A DNA stretch of 64,000 nucleotides, from positions 434,001 to 498,000 of the forward strand of contig NZ_CP031264.1 in the NCBI RefSeq assembly GCF_003258605.2, given 5' to 3'. The notes beneath the pieces were generated by a model. It was not told where the DNA came from, made no database searches, and worked only from the letters and a program-made list of their open reading frames with translations. The position numbers and the translations under genes are program-made. This stretch comes from Peterkaempfera bronchialis (GTDB lineage Bacteria; Actinomycetota; Actinomycetes; Streptomycetales; Streptomycetaceae). Below are positions 24,954 through 35,493 of the stretch, piece by piece. Position 1 is the first letter of the stretch; every line of letters begins with the position of its first letter.

Positions 24954-25529
24954 TCAGCGGGGGGCGGGGGGTACGGAGACGACCATGGTGAGGTGGAGGG
25001 GGAGGTCGGCGGTGTTGCGGTAGGCGTGGGGCAGGGCGGCGTCGAAGGAGGCGGTGGTGCCGACCGGGACGGTGTGGTCGCGGCCGTCGACGGTGAGGGT
25101 GAGGACGCCCGCGTCGACCCGGACCAGTTCGACCGTGCCGGGCGGGTGCGGGTCGGAGGAGTGGCCCTCGCCGGGTTCGATCCGCCAGGACCACAGCTCC
25201 AGCGGGCCGGGCGCCTCGACCCCGGCTTGCAGGGTGCCGCTGCTGCCCGCCGGGGTGGTCCACAGCGGCACCGCCTGCTCGGCCGGGACCAGCCGGACCG
25301 CCGCCCCCTCGGCGTAGTCCAGCAGCCGGGCGATGGAGACCCCGAGGGCGTCGGCGAGCCGGACGACCGTGCCGACGCTGGGGTTGGTACGGGCCTGCTC
25401 GATCTGCACGATCATGCCTCGGCTGACCCCCGAGCGGGCCGCCAGGGCGTCCAGGGTGTGTCCCCGGTCGCTGCGCAGCCGCTTCAGGTTGCGGGCGAGC
25501 GCCTGCGAGACAACGTCGGTGTCGGGCAC
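24954..25529 (-). CDS. XRE-family regulator with cupin domain
   Basis: The 191-residue protein has an N-terminal XRE helix-turn-helix (residues 10-65: LKRLRSDRGHTLDALAARSG, then IVQIEQARTNPSVGTVVRLA) and a C-terminal cupin beta-barrel (about 115-185: GEGHSSDPHPPGTVELVRVD). It belongs to the PuuR-like repressors that sense small metabolites. GTG 25529 has GGAAGGG eight bases upstream; the longer in-frame reading to 25673 is rejected. It is divergent from an EamA exporter, the likely target. Confidence 0.9.
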   Translation of the reverse strand: MPDTDVVSQALARNLKRLRSDRGHTLDALAARSGVSRGMIVQIEQARTNPSVGTVVRLADALGVSIARLLDYAEGAAVRLVPAEQAVPLWTTPAGSSGTLQAGVEAPGPLELWSWRIEPGEGHSSDPHPPGTVELVRVDAGVLTLTVDGRDHTVPVGTTASFDAALPHAYRNTADLPLHLTMVVSVPPAPR

Positions 25530-25548
25530 GCCGTCGACCCTTCCTATG

Positions 25549-25646
25549 GTCCAGTAAATTGCATCGCGGAGTTCACTCTGCTGCACTACGCTCCAGGCTG
25601 TCCGCAGAGTCCATCGAACTGTACTGCGAGGTTCACCATGCTGCCC
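25549..25646. repeat. Imperfect 38-bp direct repeat, 60 bp apart, in the XRE/EamA intergenic region
   Basis: The segments starting GTCCAGTAAATTGCATCGCG at 25549 and GTCCATCGAACTGTACTGCG at 25609 agree at 26 of 38 positions. Both contain GTTCAC and CTGC at the same places. They flank the EamA promoter region and may be two binding sites for the XRE-cupin regulator. Confidence 0.45.
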
Positions 25647-25663
25647 TGCTCCGAGATCGCGCC

Positions 25664-26530
25664 ATGACCGCACTGCTCGCCCTCACCAGCAGCCTGCTGT
25701 GGGGGTTCGCCGACTTCGGCGGGGGCCTGCTCACCCGCCGGATGCCCGCCCTGGTCGTGGTGGTCGCCTCGCAGGCGGTCGCCGCCGTGCTGCTGCTGGG
25801 GGCCGTGGCGGCGACCGGGGCCGTGGGTGACGCCGGTCCACGGCTGCTGTATGCGGTGGCGGCCGGGGTGATCGGACCGCTGGCGATGTTCTGCTTCTAC
25901 CGGGCCCTGGCCATCGGCCCGATGGGTGTGGTGTCGCCGCTGGCCACGGTGGGTGTCGCGGTGCCGGTCGGGCTGGGCCTGGTGCTCGGCGAGCGTCCGG
26001 GGGCCGCCCAGGCCGCCGGGATCGCCGTGGCCGTCGCGGGGGTCGCCCTGGCGGGCGGGCCCGAACTCCGGGGGGCGGCGGTGGCACGCCGCGCAGTGGT
26101 GCTGACCCTGACCGCCGCCTTCGGGTTCGGCGCCGTGATGGCGCTGATCACGGAGGCGTCGGCGGGCGGCGGGCTGCTTCTCGCGCTCTGTGTGCAGCGG
26201 GTCTGCAATGTCGCCGTCGGCGGGGCCGCGCTGCTGCTCTCGGTCCGCCGCGATCCGGTCGGCGCGCTGCCCGCCGGCGGCCTCTGGCCCGCCGTACGGC
26301 TCCGGCTGCCCTCGCTGGCCTGGGTGGGCGTGGCGGATGTGGCCGCCAATGGCTCGTATGCGCTGGCCGCGCACGGCGGCCAGGTCTCGGTGGCGGCGGT
26401 GCTGGCATCGCTCTACCCCGTGGCCACCGCCCTGCTCGCCCGGGGGGTGCTGAAGGAGCGGCTGCGCCCGGTGCAGGCGGTGGGGGCGGGCCTGGCGCTG
26501 GTGGGCACGGTGCTGCTGGCCGCCGGGTGA
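25664..26530 (+). CDS. EamA/DMT-superfamily transporter
   Basis: The 288-residue membrane protein has ten predicted helices in two EamA halves, from MTALLALTSSLLWGFADFGG to VGAGLALVGTVLLAAG. FCFYRALAIGPMGVVSPLA and LASLYPVATALLARGVLKER are the usual helix 3-4 and 8-9 signatures. It is probably a metabolite exporter. ATG 25664 fits the normal start just before helix 1; an upstream in-frame codon at 25559 would add a non-conserved tail. It lies divergent from the XRE-cupin repressor and is likely controlled by it. Confidence 0.9.
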   Translation: MTALLALTSSLLWGFADFGGGLLTRRMPALVVVVASQAVAAVLLLGAVAATGAVGDAGPRLLYAVAAGVIGPLAMFCFYRALAIGPMGVVSPLATVGVAVPVGLGLVLGERPGAAQAAGIAVAVAGVALAGGPELRGAAVARRAVVLTLTAAFGFGAVMALITEASAGGGLLLALCVQRVCNVAVGGAALLLSVRRDPVGALPAGGLWPAVRLRLPSLAWVGVADVAANGSYALAAHGGQVSVAAVLASLYPVATALLARGVLKERLRPVQAVGAGLALVGTVLLAAG

Positions 26531-26552
26531 CCCGACGCGGCGGGCGGGGCGG

Positions 26553-27212
26553 TCACTCCCCGGCGGGGGCGGTCACCGACTCCGGCTCGGCGGCGGACTC
26601 CACCTCGCGGGCGTGCATGCGGGACGCCCGCCGCTTCATCAGCAGGAACGATCCCGCGCCGAGGCAGACGGCCAGGATCAGGCCCACATAGGAGAACCTC
26701 TTGAGCCAGTCCTCGGCCACCACGCCCAGGTAGTAGACGGCGGCCGTGGTGCCGCCCGCCCAGATGACGCCGCCCAGCACATTGGCGACCAGGAACTTCC
26801 AGTACGGCATGCGCAGCGCGCCCGCCAGCGGCCCGGCGAAGATCCGCAGCAGGGCGACAAAGCGGCCGAAGAAGACCGCCCACATGCCCCACTTCTGGAA
26901 CGACCGCTCGGCGGACCCCAGGTGCTCGGGGCCGAAGTGCTTGGGGAAGCGCCGCCCGAGCCGTTCGAAGAGCGGCTTGCCGCCCTTGCGGCCGATGGCG
27001 TAGCCGATGGAGTCGCCCACGATGGCGCCGACGGTGGCACAGACACCCACCAGCACCGGGTTGACCGTGCCGTGCGAGGCCAGCAGGGCGGCGGCGACCA
27101 GGGCGATCTCACCGGGCAGCGGGATGCCCAGGCTCTCCAGGCCGATGATCAGCCCGACCAGCGCATAGACCGCCGTCGGCGGGACGCTCTCGATCCACAC
27201 GTCGATATGCAA
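26553..27212 (-). CDS. DedA-family membrane protein
   Basis: The 219-residue protein carries the DedA/VTT motifs: GLESLGIPLPGEIALVAAAL (re-entrant E-x-x-x-P region) and FFGRFVALLRIFAGPLAGAL (F/G-x-R-x3-x-R). Four or five helices are visible. DedA proteins are phospholipid scramblases or flippases (undecaprenyl phosphate, phosphatidylethanolamine). The start is TTG at 27212, with GGAGG eight bases upstream. The C-terminal 40 residues are charged and cytoplasmic. It ends 22 bases from the convergent EamA gene. Confidence 0.92.
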   Translation of the reverse strand: MHIDVWIESVPPTAVYALVGLIIGLESLGIPLPGEIALVAAALLASHGTVNPVLVGVCATVGAIVGDSIGYAIGRKGGKPLFERLGRRFPKHFGPEHLGSAERSFQKWGMWAVFFGRFVALLRIFAGPLAGALRMPYWKFLVANVLGGVIWAGGTTAAVYYLGVVAEDWLKRFSYVGLILAVCLGAGSFLLMKRRASRMHAREVESAAEPESVTAPAGE

Positions 27213-27406
27213 CGCCGCTACCTCCGTGGGCGGTCGATGTCCGCTGTCTGCCGCCGATGCGCTGCACAGACGCTGCTACCTGCCGCTGAAGCCTATCCCG
27301 GCCGCCGCTGACCGGGACCGACCCCACGGGGGCCGACGCGGCCTCCGTACGCCCCCGGTTACTCCGACGAACCAGGTCCCCCGCACGGTTCCCGCCGGGC
27401 CCAAGT

Positions 27407-27434
27407 GGCCGCCGCCCGTCTCCGGGCGGCGGCC
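27407..27434 (-). terminator. 12-bp hairpin after DUF1918
   Basis: Positions 27407-27418 and 27423-27434 are exact complements with loop TCTC, starting 14 bases past the DUF1918 stop codon. The rest of the 27213-27448 gap shows no gene I can support. Confidence 0.7.
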
Positions 27435-27448
27435 GGGGGCGCTCGCGG

Positions 27449-27658
27449 TCAGCGCGCGCCGGGTCCGTGGTGGGTTGCGAGATGCTCCACGATGCAGTCC
27501 GGGCCTGGGAAGATGAGCCGTTCGTGGCCGTCCTCGAAGCGCACCAGATAGGGCGGGGAACCGTCGGGTCCACGGACCTCGGCGATCCGGCCGATCCTCT
27601 CCTGGGCACCGACCGTGCGGCCGTGGATGTGCACCATGTCCCCGATGGCGGCGTGCAT
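27449..27658 (-). CDS. DUF1918 domain protein
   Basis: The 69-residue protein begins MHAAIGDMVHIHGRTVGAQE and continues RIGRIAEVRGPDGSPPYLVR, then FEDGHERLIFPGPDCIVEH, the complete DUF1918 pattern, a small beta-barrel with an SH3-like look. It is common in Streptomyces in one to several copies, with no function assigned. GGAGGG precedes ATG 27658. It is monocistronic with its own terminator. Confidence 0.92.
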   Translation of the reverse strand: MHAAIGDMVHIHGRTVGAQERIGRIAEVRGPDGSPPYLVRFEDGHERLIFPGPDCIVEHLATHHGPGAR

Positions 27659-27816
27659 GGCAGGCCCTCCTTTCGCCGACGATGCCTCTCCCTTCGTTGG
27701 TATCAGGCACGGGCTCCCCTGTCACCCGCTGGACGGCCACCCGTCGGCCCACCCCGCGCGGACCGCCTCTATGCTGTGACCGGTCTCAGGGCCAAAGGGG
27801 CTTACAAGGGGGGAAC

Positions 27817-28998
27817 GTGTTCGGCATCATCCGGCCGTGTCGGCACCGGCTGTCCGAGCGGTTGCGCACCTCCTGGGTGGCACACCTGTGCGGCCTCTGC
27901 CTCGCCCTGCGCGACGACCACGGCCAGCTCGCCCGTACGGCCACCAACTACGACGGGCTGGTCATCTCGGTGCTGGTGGAGGCGCAGTCCGACCGCGCCG
28001 ACTCCACCGGGCGGCGTACCGCCGGGCCGTGCCCGCTGCGCGGGATGCGCACCGCCGAGGTGGCGCGCGGCGAGGGTGCCCGGCTGGCGGCGGCGGTGTC
28101 GCTGGCGCTGGCTGCGGCCAAGGTCCGGGACCATGTCGAGGACGGGGACGGCGCCTTCGCCCGCCGGCCGGTGGCCGCCGGGGCGCGCGCGGTCGCCGAG
28201 CGATGGGGGCGGCAGAGCGCTGGCGGCGGTGCCGGGGTGGGGTTCGACACCGGCGTACTGCTGGACGCCGTCGCCCGGCAGGGCGAGCTGGAGCGGACCG
28301 CGGGGCCGGGCACCTCGGTGCTGCTGGTCACCGAGCCGACCGAGACGGCCACCTCGGCGGCGTTCGCCCATACCGCCGTACTCGCCGGGCGGGAGGCGAA
28401 CATCGCGCCGCTGGCGGAGGCCGGCCGCCTCTTCGGCCGACTGGCACATCTGCTGGACGCGGCGGAGGACCTCACCGACGACACCGAGCGCGGCGCCTGG
28501 AACCCGCTCACCGCCACCGGTACCGACCTCGGCGAGGCGCACCGGCTCTGCCGGGACGCGGTGCATGGCATCCGGCTTGCACTGGACGACGTGGAGTTCG
28601 CCGACGGGGCGCTGGCCCACCGGCTGCTGGTGCATGAGACGGCCGCAGCCGTGGACCGGGTCTTCGGCCGCCCCGGGCACAGCTGCGCCTCCGGCGGCCA
28701 CGCCCCGGGGGAGGCGCCCCCGGAGGCACCGGAGGACCCGTCCGGGCCGCAGCCGCCGGGCCTGGTGCCACCGCCGCGCCGGGGTCTGCTGGCGGGTTGC
28801 GCGGTCTGGGCGATGATGGCCTGCACCTGCCAGCTGTGCTGCCGCGAGCAGTACCCGGACCCATGGACCGGCAAGACCCGGAGCGGCTGCTGCCAGAGCG
28901 CCGACTTCTGCTCCGGCTGCGACTGCTGCTGCGACGGGTTGGACTGCTGCGGGGATGACGGCTGCTGCGGCTGCGACTGCTGCGGGTGCGACTGCTGA
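27817..28998 (+). CDS. DUF5685 family protein with a cysteine-rich C-terminal tail
   Basis: The 393-residue protein starts (GTG)FGIIRPCRHRLSERLRTSW and continues VAHLCGLCLALRDDHGQLAR, giving an N-terminal Cys cluster (C..CxxC), followed by an all-helical middle (LDAAEDLTDDTERGAWNPLT). The last 58 residues hold 20 cysteines in CC, CDCC and GCDC patterns. Such a tail suggests metal or iron-sulfur binding or cross-linking, but no role is established for the family. AAGGGGGGAA precedes the start. No signal peptide is evident. It converges with a methyltransferase gene 7 bases away. Confidence 0.85.
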   Translation: MFGIIRPCRHRLSERLRTSWVAHLCGLCLALRDDHGQLARTATNYDGLVISVLVEAQSDRADSTGRRTAGPCPLRGMRTAEVARGEGARLAAAVSLALAAAKVRDHVEDGDGAFARRPVAAGARAVAERWGRQSAGGGAGVGFDTGVLLDAVARQGELERTAGPGTSVLLVTEPTETATSAAFAHTAVLAGREANIAPLAEAGRLFGRLAHLLDAAEDLTDDTERGAWNPLTATGTDLGEAHRLCRDAVHGIRLALDDVEFADGALAHRLLVHETAAAVDRVFGRPGHSCASGGHAPGEAPPEAPEDPSGPQPPGLVPPPRRGLLAGCAVWAMMACTCQLCCREQYPDPWTGKTRSGCCQSADFCSGCDCCCDGLDCCGDDGCCGCDCCGCDC

Positions 28999-29005
28999 CG
29001 ATCCG

Positions 29006-29878
29006 TCACCCGATGGCGGTGCGGCCCGGCTCGGCGAAGGCCAGATGGACCACCGACGGGCGCTTGGCCCGCAGCACGGGCAGCCGGGCGGCGTACGGCA
29101 GCAGGGCGCCCAGCAGTCCCCGGCCGGGCGGCGGCAGGACATCCCGTACCTCGGCGATCCCGGGGTGGGCGGTGCGCAGCCGCTGCTGCTCGGAGGCGTC
29201 CATGCCCCAGGGCATCGGCGGCGCCTGGTAGCTGCCGACGCGCAACCGGCCCTCGGTGGCCAGCCGGCTGAACCAGCGCGGCACCGCGTCCATCACCAGC
29301 CCGCCACCGGGGAAGTGCGCCGCACAGCCGGCGATCACCTCCCGGACCTCGCCCGGCCGCAGATACATCAGCAGCCCCTGGGCGGTGATCAGCACCCCCT
29401 GGGAGGCATCCACCTCGCGCATCCAGCGGTCGTCGGTGACCGAGCAGGCGATCAGCCGCTGCCGGGGGCCGGGCGGCAGCAGCCGCTCGCGCAGCGCCAC
29501 CGAGCCCGGCAGGTCGACGGTGAGCCACTGGGCGCGGCCGTTGTCCACCCGCCAGAACTGGGTCTCCAGCCCCTCCCCCAGGCAGACCACGGCGCCGCGC
29601 GGGTGGCGGAGCAGGAAGTCGGCCACCTCCCGGTCGAAGCAGCGCACCCGCTGCGCCTGGAGCTGCGACTGGAAGCGGACGGCGGCGGAGGAGGGCGCCC
29701 CGAACCGCTCCTCGAAGGGGTAGTCCAGGGTCTCCACCAGCCGCACCGCCATCGGGTCGGGCAGCAGGGTGTCGGGGCGGCGGGCCTCCACGGCGCGGTG
29801 GTACAGCGTCCAGAGCGCCGTCTCGGAGACCGGCCCGAGTCCGGCCGGGGTACCGGTGGGCCGGTCGTCGGTCGTCAT
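29006..29878 (-). CDS. SAM-dependent methyltransferase, leucine carboxyl methyltransferase-like (LCMT/PPM1 family)
   Basis: The 290-residue protein has the PPM1/TcmP-like pattern. SETALWTLYHRAVEARRPDT and MAVRLVETLDYPFEERFG are N-terminal. Motif I is in VVCLGEGLETQFWRVD, then WLTVDLPGSVALRERLLPPG and GVLITAQGLLMYLRPGEVRE. Actinomycete members methylate small molecules or polyketide carboxylates; the substrate is unknown here. GAGGAGGG precedes ATG 29878. No biosynthetic genes are adjacent. Confidence 0.88.
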   Translation of the reverse strand: MTTDDRPTGTPAGLGPVSETALWTLYHRAVEARRPDTLLPDPMAVRLVETLDYPFEERFGAPSSAAVRFQSQLQAQRVRCFDREVADFLLRHPRGAVVCLGEGLETQFWRVDNGRAQWLTVDLPGSVALRERLLPPGPRQRLIACSVTDDRWMREVDASQGVLITAQGLLMYLRPGEVREVIAGCAAHFPGGGLVMDAVPRWFSRLATEGRLRVGSYQAPPMPWGMDASEQQRLRTAHPGIAEVRDVLPPPGRGLLGALLPYAARLPVLRAKRPSVVHLAFAEPGRTAIG

Positions 29879-29947
29879 CCGCGTCCCTCCTCGGTACGGG
29901 CGGTGCCGGTACTCTCCCCAGTCTGGCATCGGGGCCCGTGAGGCGGG

Positions 29948-29976
29948 TCTCAGGAGTCTCAGGAGTCTCAGGAGAG
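29948..29976. repeat. Nine-base tandem repeat
   Basis: TCTCAGGAG is repeated three times, ending at the stop codon of the spermidine synthase-like gene. It reads as three closely spaced stop triplets on the reverse strand. Confidence 0.85.
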
Positions 29977-30858
29977 GGTGAAGGCGCCATCCGGCGGGGC
30001 GGGTGACGGGCGGGCGCCGACATCCGCCACCGGTGCGGCGGCGCCGATGAAGCGGTCCAGCGCGGCGCCGTCGACCGTCCGGGCCGGGAAGGGGTCGCCG
30101 GCCAGCCGCCGGGCCAGGTCCGCGACGGCGATCGGACGCCGGGAGCCGACCAGCACCAGATTGCCGAACCGCCGGCCGCGCAGCACCGAGGGCTCCGCGA
30201 TCAGGCAGACCTCGGGCAGCACCGCCCGTACGGTGGCTGCCTGGGCGCGGGCGAAGTCCAGCGGCGGGCCGTCGGCCAGGTTGGCGGCGTACAGCCCGCC
30301 GGGGCGCAGCACCCGGGCCGCCTCCCGGACGAACTCCACGGTGGTGAGGTGGGCGGGCACCCGGGAGCCGCCGAAGACATCGGCCAGCAGCAGGTCGGCG
30401 GAGCCGTCGGGGGCGGCGGCCAGTGCCTCGCGGGCGTCCCCGACGACGGTCTCGGGGCGGGCGTCGGGGCCCTGCCAGGGCAGTTGCTCGGCGATCAGGT
30501 CGAGCAGCGGGCCGTCGATCTCGACCACCCGCTGGCGGGAGCCGGGGCGGGTGGCGGCGGTGTAGCGGGGCAGGGCGAGGGCGCCGCCGCCCAGGTGCAG
30601 CACCTCCAGCGGGAGGCCGGGGGCGGCTGCGGTGTCCACGACGTGGCCGAGCCGCCGGACGTACTCGAACTCCAGGTGGGTCGGGTCGTCGAGGTCGACA
30701 TAGGACTGCGGGGTGCCGTCGAGGGTCAGCAGCCTGGCGCGGGGCCGGTCGACGTCGGGCAGCAGCCGGGCGGTGCCCAGCGCGACGGTGCGCTGCACCG
30801 GTATGGGCTCGTCGCGGGGGTCCACCGGGTGATGCGGGTCGTGCGGGTCGTCGGCCAT
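29968..30858 (-). CDS. Spermidine synthase-like (fused-fold) methyltransferase family protein
   Basis: The 296-residue protein has the polyamine synthase Rossmann core. It reads LEVLHLGGGALALPRYTAAT (nucleotide loop), QRVVEIDGPLLDLI (acidic end of strand 2), VVGDAREALAAAPDGSADLL and LLADVFGGSRVP at the usual catalytic Asp position. The N-terminal LDGTPQSYVDLDDPTHLEFE matches the spermidine synthase tetramerisation strand. Whether aminopropyl transfer occurs is uncertain; many actinobacterial members are uncharacterised. It is probably expressed alone. Confidence 0.85.
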   Translation of the reverse strand: MADDPHDPHHPVDPRDEPIPVQRTVALGTARLLPDVDRPRARLLTLDGTPQSYVDLDDPTHLEFEYVRRLGHVVDTAAAPGLPLEVLHLGGGALALPRYTAATRPGSRQRVVEIDGPLLDLIAEQLPWQGPDARPETVVGDAREALAAAPDGSADLLLADVFGGSRVPAHLTTVEFVREAARVLRPGGLYAANLADGPPLDFARAQAATVRAVLPEVCLIAEPSVLRGRRFGNLVLVGSRRPIAVADLARRLAGDPFPARTVDGAALDRFIGAAAPVADVGARPSPAPPDGAFTLS

Positions 30859-30887
30859 CGGACCATTGTCGTACGGCGGAGGGCCCG

Positions 30888-30947
30888 CACCCGGGCCGGT
30901 CCCCTTCCGGCCGGAAGGCCGAGGCCGGAAGGGGACCGGCCCGGGTG
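30888..30947 (-). terminator. Perfect 25-bp terminator hairpin of the sdhCAB operon
   Basis: Positions 30888-30912 and 30923-30947 are exact reverse complements with a 10-nt loop. It begins one base past the sdhB stop codon and is the longest uninterrupted stem noticed in the window. Confidence 0.9.
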
Positions 30948-30948
30948 G

Positions 30949-31700
30949 TCAGACCCGCCCGGAGGTGCCCTTGCGGAGGGCCCGCAGATACTCGCGGTTC
31001 ATGGCGGCGATGGACGGCAGCGGGATGCCCTTGGGGCAGGCGGTGGCGCACTCCCCGGTGTTGGTGCAGCCGCCGAACCCCTGCTCGTCCATGGCCGCCA
31101 CCATGTCCAGCACCCGCGACTCACGCTCCGGGGCGCCCTGCGGCAGCACATTGAGGTGGACGACCTTGGCCGAGGTGAAGAGCATCGCCGAGCCGTTGGG
31201 GCAGGCCGCCACGCAGGCGCCGCAGCCGATGCACTCCGCGTGCTCGAAGGCGGTGTCGGCGGCTGCCTTGGGGACGGCCGTGGCGTGCGCCTCGGGCGCC
31301 GAGCCGGTGGGGGCGGTGATGTAGCCGCCGGAGCCGACGATCCGGTCGAAGGCGGAGCGGTCCACCACCAGGTCCTTGACCACCGGGAAGGCGGCGGCCC
31401 GCCATGGCTCCACGTCGATGGTGTCGCCGTCCTGGAAGTGCCGCATATGGAGCTGGCAGGTGGTGGTCCGCTCCGGGCCGTGGGCCTGGCCGTTGATGAC
31501 CATGCCGCAGGCGCCGCAGATGCCCTCGCGGCAGTCGTGGTCGAAGGCCACGGGCTCGTCGCCGCGCAGGATCAGCTCCTCGTTGAGGACGTCCAGCATC
31601 TCCAGGAAGGACATGTCGGGGCTGATCCCCTCGACCCGGTAGGTGGTCATGGCGCCGTCCTGCTCGGGCGAGCGCTGGCGCCAGATGCGCAGGGTGAGGT

Positions 31701-31704
<4 letters not shown>
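30949..31704 (-). CDS. sdhB: Succinate dehydrogenase iron-sulfur subunit
   Basis: The 251-residue subunit carries the three electron-transfer clusters: 2Fe-2S in [10 protein letters not shown], with the matching Cys further on, 4Fe-4S in [12 protein letters not shown] and 3Fe-4S in [12 protein letters not shown]. It passes electrons from FAD in SdhA to quinone in SdhC. The GTG start overlaps the sdhA TGA by four bases (GTGA), so translation is coupled. A long hairpin ends the operon. Full length for the type B (Bacillus/Corynebacterium-like) enzyme. Confidence 0.95.
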
Positions 31705-33659
<1,955 letters not shown>

Positions 33660-33661
33660 GG

Positions 33662-34366
33662 TCAGTCCACCAGTCCGGTCATCACGGCGACGGGCACGAT
33701 GAGGAAGCCGACGGTCAGCACCGCCGCCAGGATGTCGGCCGTCGCCTTCAGGGCACGGTCGCGGCCCCGGTTGTTGGCGCCGAGCGTCTGGGCGGCGCTC
33801 CAGAAGCCGTGCCGGATGTGCAGGCCGACGGCGAGCATCGCCACGATGTAGATGACGTCGGCGTACCAGTTCCGGAAGTCGGCGACCACGTTCTGGTACG
33901 GGTGGCCCTGCTGCCCGAGGGGGTTCACCGTGCCGGTGGTCAGGTCGAGGATGTGCCAGACGATGAAGAGGCCCAGGATCACCCCGCCCCAGCGCATGGT
34001 GCGGGTGGCGTAGCTGGCCCGGGCCGGCGGCCGGTGGGCGTAGCGCTGCGGGCGGGCCTTGAGGTCGCGCCGGCTGAGCTGGTACGCGGCGACCGCGTGC
34101 AGCACCACGCAGAGCACCAGCGCGGTGCGCTGGATCCACAGGTACCAGCCGGTGTGCAGCACGGGCTCGCCGATGGTCCGCAGCCACCCGGCGTAGCTGT
34201 TGAAGTCGTCCGGGCCGAAGAAGATCTTCAGATTGCCGAGCATGTGCACGATCAGGAAAAGCAGCATGATCACGCCCGTGGTGGCCATGACCGTCTTCTT
34301 GCCGACGGTGGAACCCCACAGCGTGCGAAGAGCGGACGTTCGTGCCGTCCGAGTCGCCAGAGCCAT
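33662..34366 (-). CDS. sdhC: Succinate dehydrogenase cytochrome b subunit
   Basis: The 234-residue membrane anchor has five predicted helices starting at [19 protein letters not shown]. Conserved histidines in [35 protein letters not shown] and [11 protein letters not shown] suit the two hemes of type B SDH. TAACGT lies 8 bases before ATG 34366, with TTGGAC 19 bases further upstream, giving a leaderless or very short leader. A LysR box is centred about 66 bases upstream of the expected transcription start, the classic activation position. Confidence 0.93.
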   Translation of the reverse strand: MALATRTARTSALRTLWGSTVGKKTVMATTGVIMLLFLIVHMLGNLKIFFGPDDFNSYAGWLRTIGEPVLHTGWYLWIQRTALVLCVVLHAVAAYQLSRRDLKARPQRYAHRPPARASYATRTMRWGGVILGLFIVWHILDLTTGTVNPLGQQGHPYQNVVADFRNWYADVIYIVAMLAVGLHIRHGFWSAAQTLGANNRGRDRALKATADILAAVLTVGFLIVPVAVMTGLVD

Positions 34367-34424
34367 GTCCTCAGACGTTACGACCGGGTCCGCCGACAGG
34401 TCCAAGACATGGAACGGCTGGTTC

Positions 34425-34443
34425 CGATAGGGAAGAGCTATCG
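34425..34443. promoter_or_regulatory. LysR-type operator between sdhCAB and its LysR gene
   Basis: CGATAG-N7-CTATCG is a perfect interrupted palindrome containing T-N11-A (T34428 to A40), the LysR recognition pattern. Its centre is about -66 from the expected sdhC start and it ends 7 bases before the LysR GTG, so one site can activate sdhCAB and repress the regulator. A second dyad, GGAAC-N5-GTTCC, sits at 34411-34425. Confidence 0.7.
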
Positions 34444-34450
34444 TGGAGCC

Positions 34451-35419
34451 GTGCAGTTGCAGCAGTTGGTCTACTTCGTGGCCGTTTCCGAGACCCGGCA
34501 CTTCACCCGCGCCGCCGAGCGGGCCCATGTCGCCCAGCCCTCGCTCTCCCAGCAGATCCGTTCGCTGGAGCGGGAGTTGGGCGCCGAACTGTTCAGCCGC
34601 GCCCGGGGCAACATCGCCCTCACCGACGCCGGCGAGGCGCTGCTGCCGCTGGCCCGGCGGATCCTGGCCGATGCCGACACCGCCCGCCATGAGGTGCAGG
34701 AGCTGGCCCAGCTGCGGCGCGGCCGGGTCCGGCTGGGCGCCACCCCGAGCCTCTGCACCGGCCTGCTGCCCGAGGTGCTGCGCGCCTACCACCGCCGCTA
34801 CCCCGGCATCCAGCTGCTGATCGAGGAGGGCGGCTCCCGGGACCTGGTACGGGAGCTGGCCACCGGCAGCCTGGACCTGGCGCTGATCATCCTGCCGTTG
34901 CAGAGCCACGACCCGGCGCTGGCCACCACCGAGCTGCTGCGCGAGGAGCTGGTGGTGGTCTCCGCCGCCGGGTCGCCGCCCGTGGTGGACGGGCAGCGGG
35001 TGCGGGTGGAGGACCTGGAGGGCCGGCCCATGGTGATGTTCCGGCGCGGGTACGACCTGCGCGAGTTCACGGTGGGCGCCTGCCGGGCGGCCGGCTTCGA
35101 GCCGACCCTGGCGGTGGAGGGCGGCGAGATGGACGCGGTGCTGGGGTTCACCGAGGCGGGGCTGGGGCTCGCGGTGCTGCCCAGCATGATCGCGGACCGG
35201 CGGGCCTTCGTCCAGGTGACCCCGTTCGCCGGCGAAGGTCTCCAGCGCACCATCGGCCTCGCCCACCGCAAGGACGTCGAGCCGCCGCGAGCCGCCCGCG
35301 AGCTGCGGCGAGTGCTGCTGGACTACCTGGACCGGGCGGACGCCACCGGCACCCTGCCGCCGGGCACCCGGAGGGTCCGCACCCCGACGCGGGACGAAGA
35401 TGATCTGCCTCCCGCATAG
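34451..35419 (+). CDS. LysR-family transcriptional regulator divergent from sdhCAB
   Basis: The 322-residue regulator has the N-terminal winged HTH (LQQLVYFVAVSETRHFTRAA, then AHVAQPSLSQQIRSLERELG) and a periplasmic-binding-like effector domain (LGATPSLCTGLLPEVLRAYH onward). GTG 34451 directly follows the dyad operator. Control of succinate dehydrogenase is inferred from the shared 84-base intergenic region. The effector may be a C4 acid, but nothing in the sequence proves it. The C-terminal 30 residues are charged and non-conserved. Confidence 0.92.
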   Translation: MQLQQLVYFVAVSETRHFTRAAERAHVAQPSLSQQIRSLERELGAELFSRARGNIALTDAGEALLPLARRILADADTARHEVQELAQLRRGRVRLGATPSLCTGLLPEVLRAYHRRYPGIQLLIEEGGSRDLVRELATGSLDLALIILPLQSHDPALATTELLREELVVVSAAGSPPVVDGQRVRVEDLEGRPMVMFRRGYDLREFTVGACRAAGFEPTLAVEGGEMDAVLGFTEAGLGLAVLPSMIADRRAFVQVTPFAGEGLQRTIGLAHRKDVEPPRAARELRRVLLDYLDRADATGTLPPGTRRVRTPTRDEDDLPPA

Positions 35420-35493
35420 TCTTGACGAGACCCGGACAATGCTGGCTTCATGGAGATACTCGGACGCATCGCCCGGTGTGCAACCGCGAGCTA

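Noticed and set aside
29006-30858. Biosynthetic gene cluster
   Set aside because: Methyltransferase and synthase-like genes are scattered among housekeeping genes, and no PKS, NRPS, terpene or RiPP core gene is present.
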